Part shown: piece by piece, positions 5,019 to 5,126 of the stretch
How the letters are laid out: each line of letters opens with the position of its first letter
Numbering within the stretch: the stretch's first letter is position 1
Source: Acholeplasmatales bacterium
Lineage (GTDB): Bacteria > Bacillota_I > Bacilli_A > Izemoplasmatales > Hujiaoplasmataceae
Direction: 5' to 3'
Assembly: GCA_003477305.1 (NCBI GenBank)
Contig: DMTN01000014.1
Span: forward strand, 1-5,126
Length of the DNA: 5,126 bases
The notes under the pieces: model-generated
Told to the model about the DNA's origin: nothing
The model's database searches: none
The model's input: the letters and a program-made list of their open reading frames with translations, nothing else
Program-made: the position numbers and the translations under genes

Positions 5019-5126
5019 TCAGTTCGATCCGATCGCCCGGAGCACGACCATGCGCTGGGTCGCGCCGGAAAATCCATGCTTGCGCACGTAGGCTTTCACG
5101 GTTTCGCCGCGTTCGTGATAGGACGC
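5019..5126 (-). CDS. C-terminal end of an unrecognised protein, cut by the window edge
   Basis: The minus strand is open from the right edge to a TGA at 5019-5021, giving the last 35 residues. They include YHERGETVKAYVRKHGFSG and end in ATQRMVVLRAIGSN. Codon choice (CGC, GTG, GCC, GGC, ATC, with G or C at most third positions) matches the other genes, and the stop sits 29 bp from a hairpin that can act as a terminator in this direction. The composition is soluble and basic, with no membrane segment. I do not recognise the family from this fragment. The gene converges on the YwaF-like gene. Confidence 0.65.
   Translation of the reverse strand, partial: ASYHERGETVKAYVRKHGFSGATQRMVVLRAIGSN

Overview
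The window looks like ordinary chromosomal DNA from a GC-rich bacterium (roughly 55-60% G+C by eye). The genes are preceded by strong purine-rich ribosome sites (AAAGGAGG, AGGAGG), and every promoter I can place has an extended -10 (TGnTATRAT). That style, together with a YwaF-type membrane protein and a GNAT protein with a CYCRYY motif, suggests a Bacillota-like (Firmicutes) or related Gram-positive-type lineage. This assignment is inferred from expression signals and gene families, not from a marker gene. TGA is used as a stop directly before a hairpin terminator, so the genetic code is the standard bacterial one (code 11), not the mycoplasma code.

Layout, following the minus strand from right to left. 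The last 35 codons of an unrecognised gene enter from the right edge (5019-5126). A small five-helix membrane protein (3530-4006) has its own promoter and is divergent from a plus-strand YwaF/TMEM164-family membrane protein (4177-4944). Next comes a two-gene unit, a GNAT acetyltransferase (2720-3289) followed by a DUF1295 / steroid-5-alpha-reductase-like membrane enzyme (1795-2706). The two are 13 bp apart, share one promoter at 3421-3449, and end at a clean rho-independent terminator at 1763-1789. Last is a membrane-anchored M28 zinc peptidase with a seven-helix C-terminal domain (55-1683), transcribed from its own promoter with a perfect 15-bp palindrome just after the expected start of transcription.

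Four of the five complete proteins are integral membrane proteins, so the segment is best described as a set of small, separately controlled membrane or housekeeping genes. I see no pathway linking them apart from the GNAT-DUF1295 pair. Several predicted start codons shift downstream once ribosome sites and promoters are considered; the coordinates given here reflect that. There is no RNA gene, mobile element, CRISPR array or defence system in the window. No gap between genes exceeds 300 bp; the largest (3290-3529) holds the GNAT promoter and leader. Positions 1-54, after the peptidase stop, show no recognisable gene or terminator.
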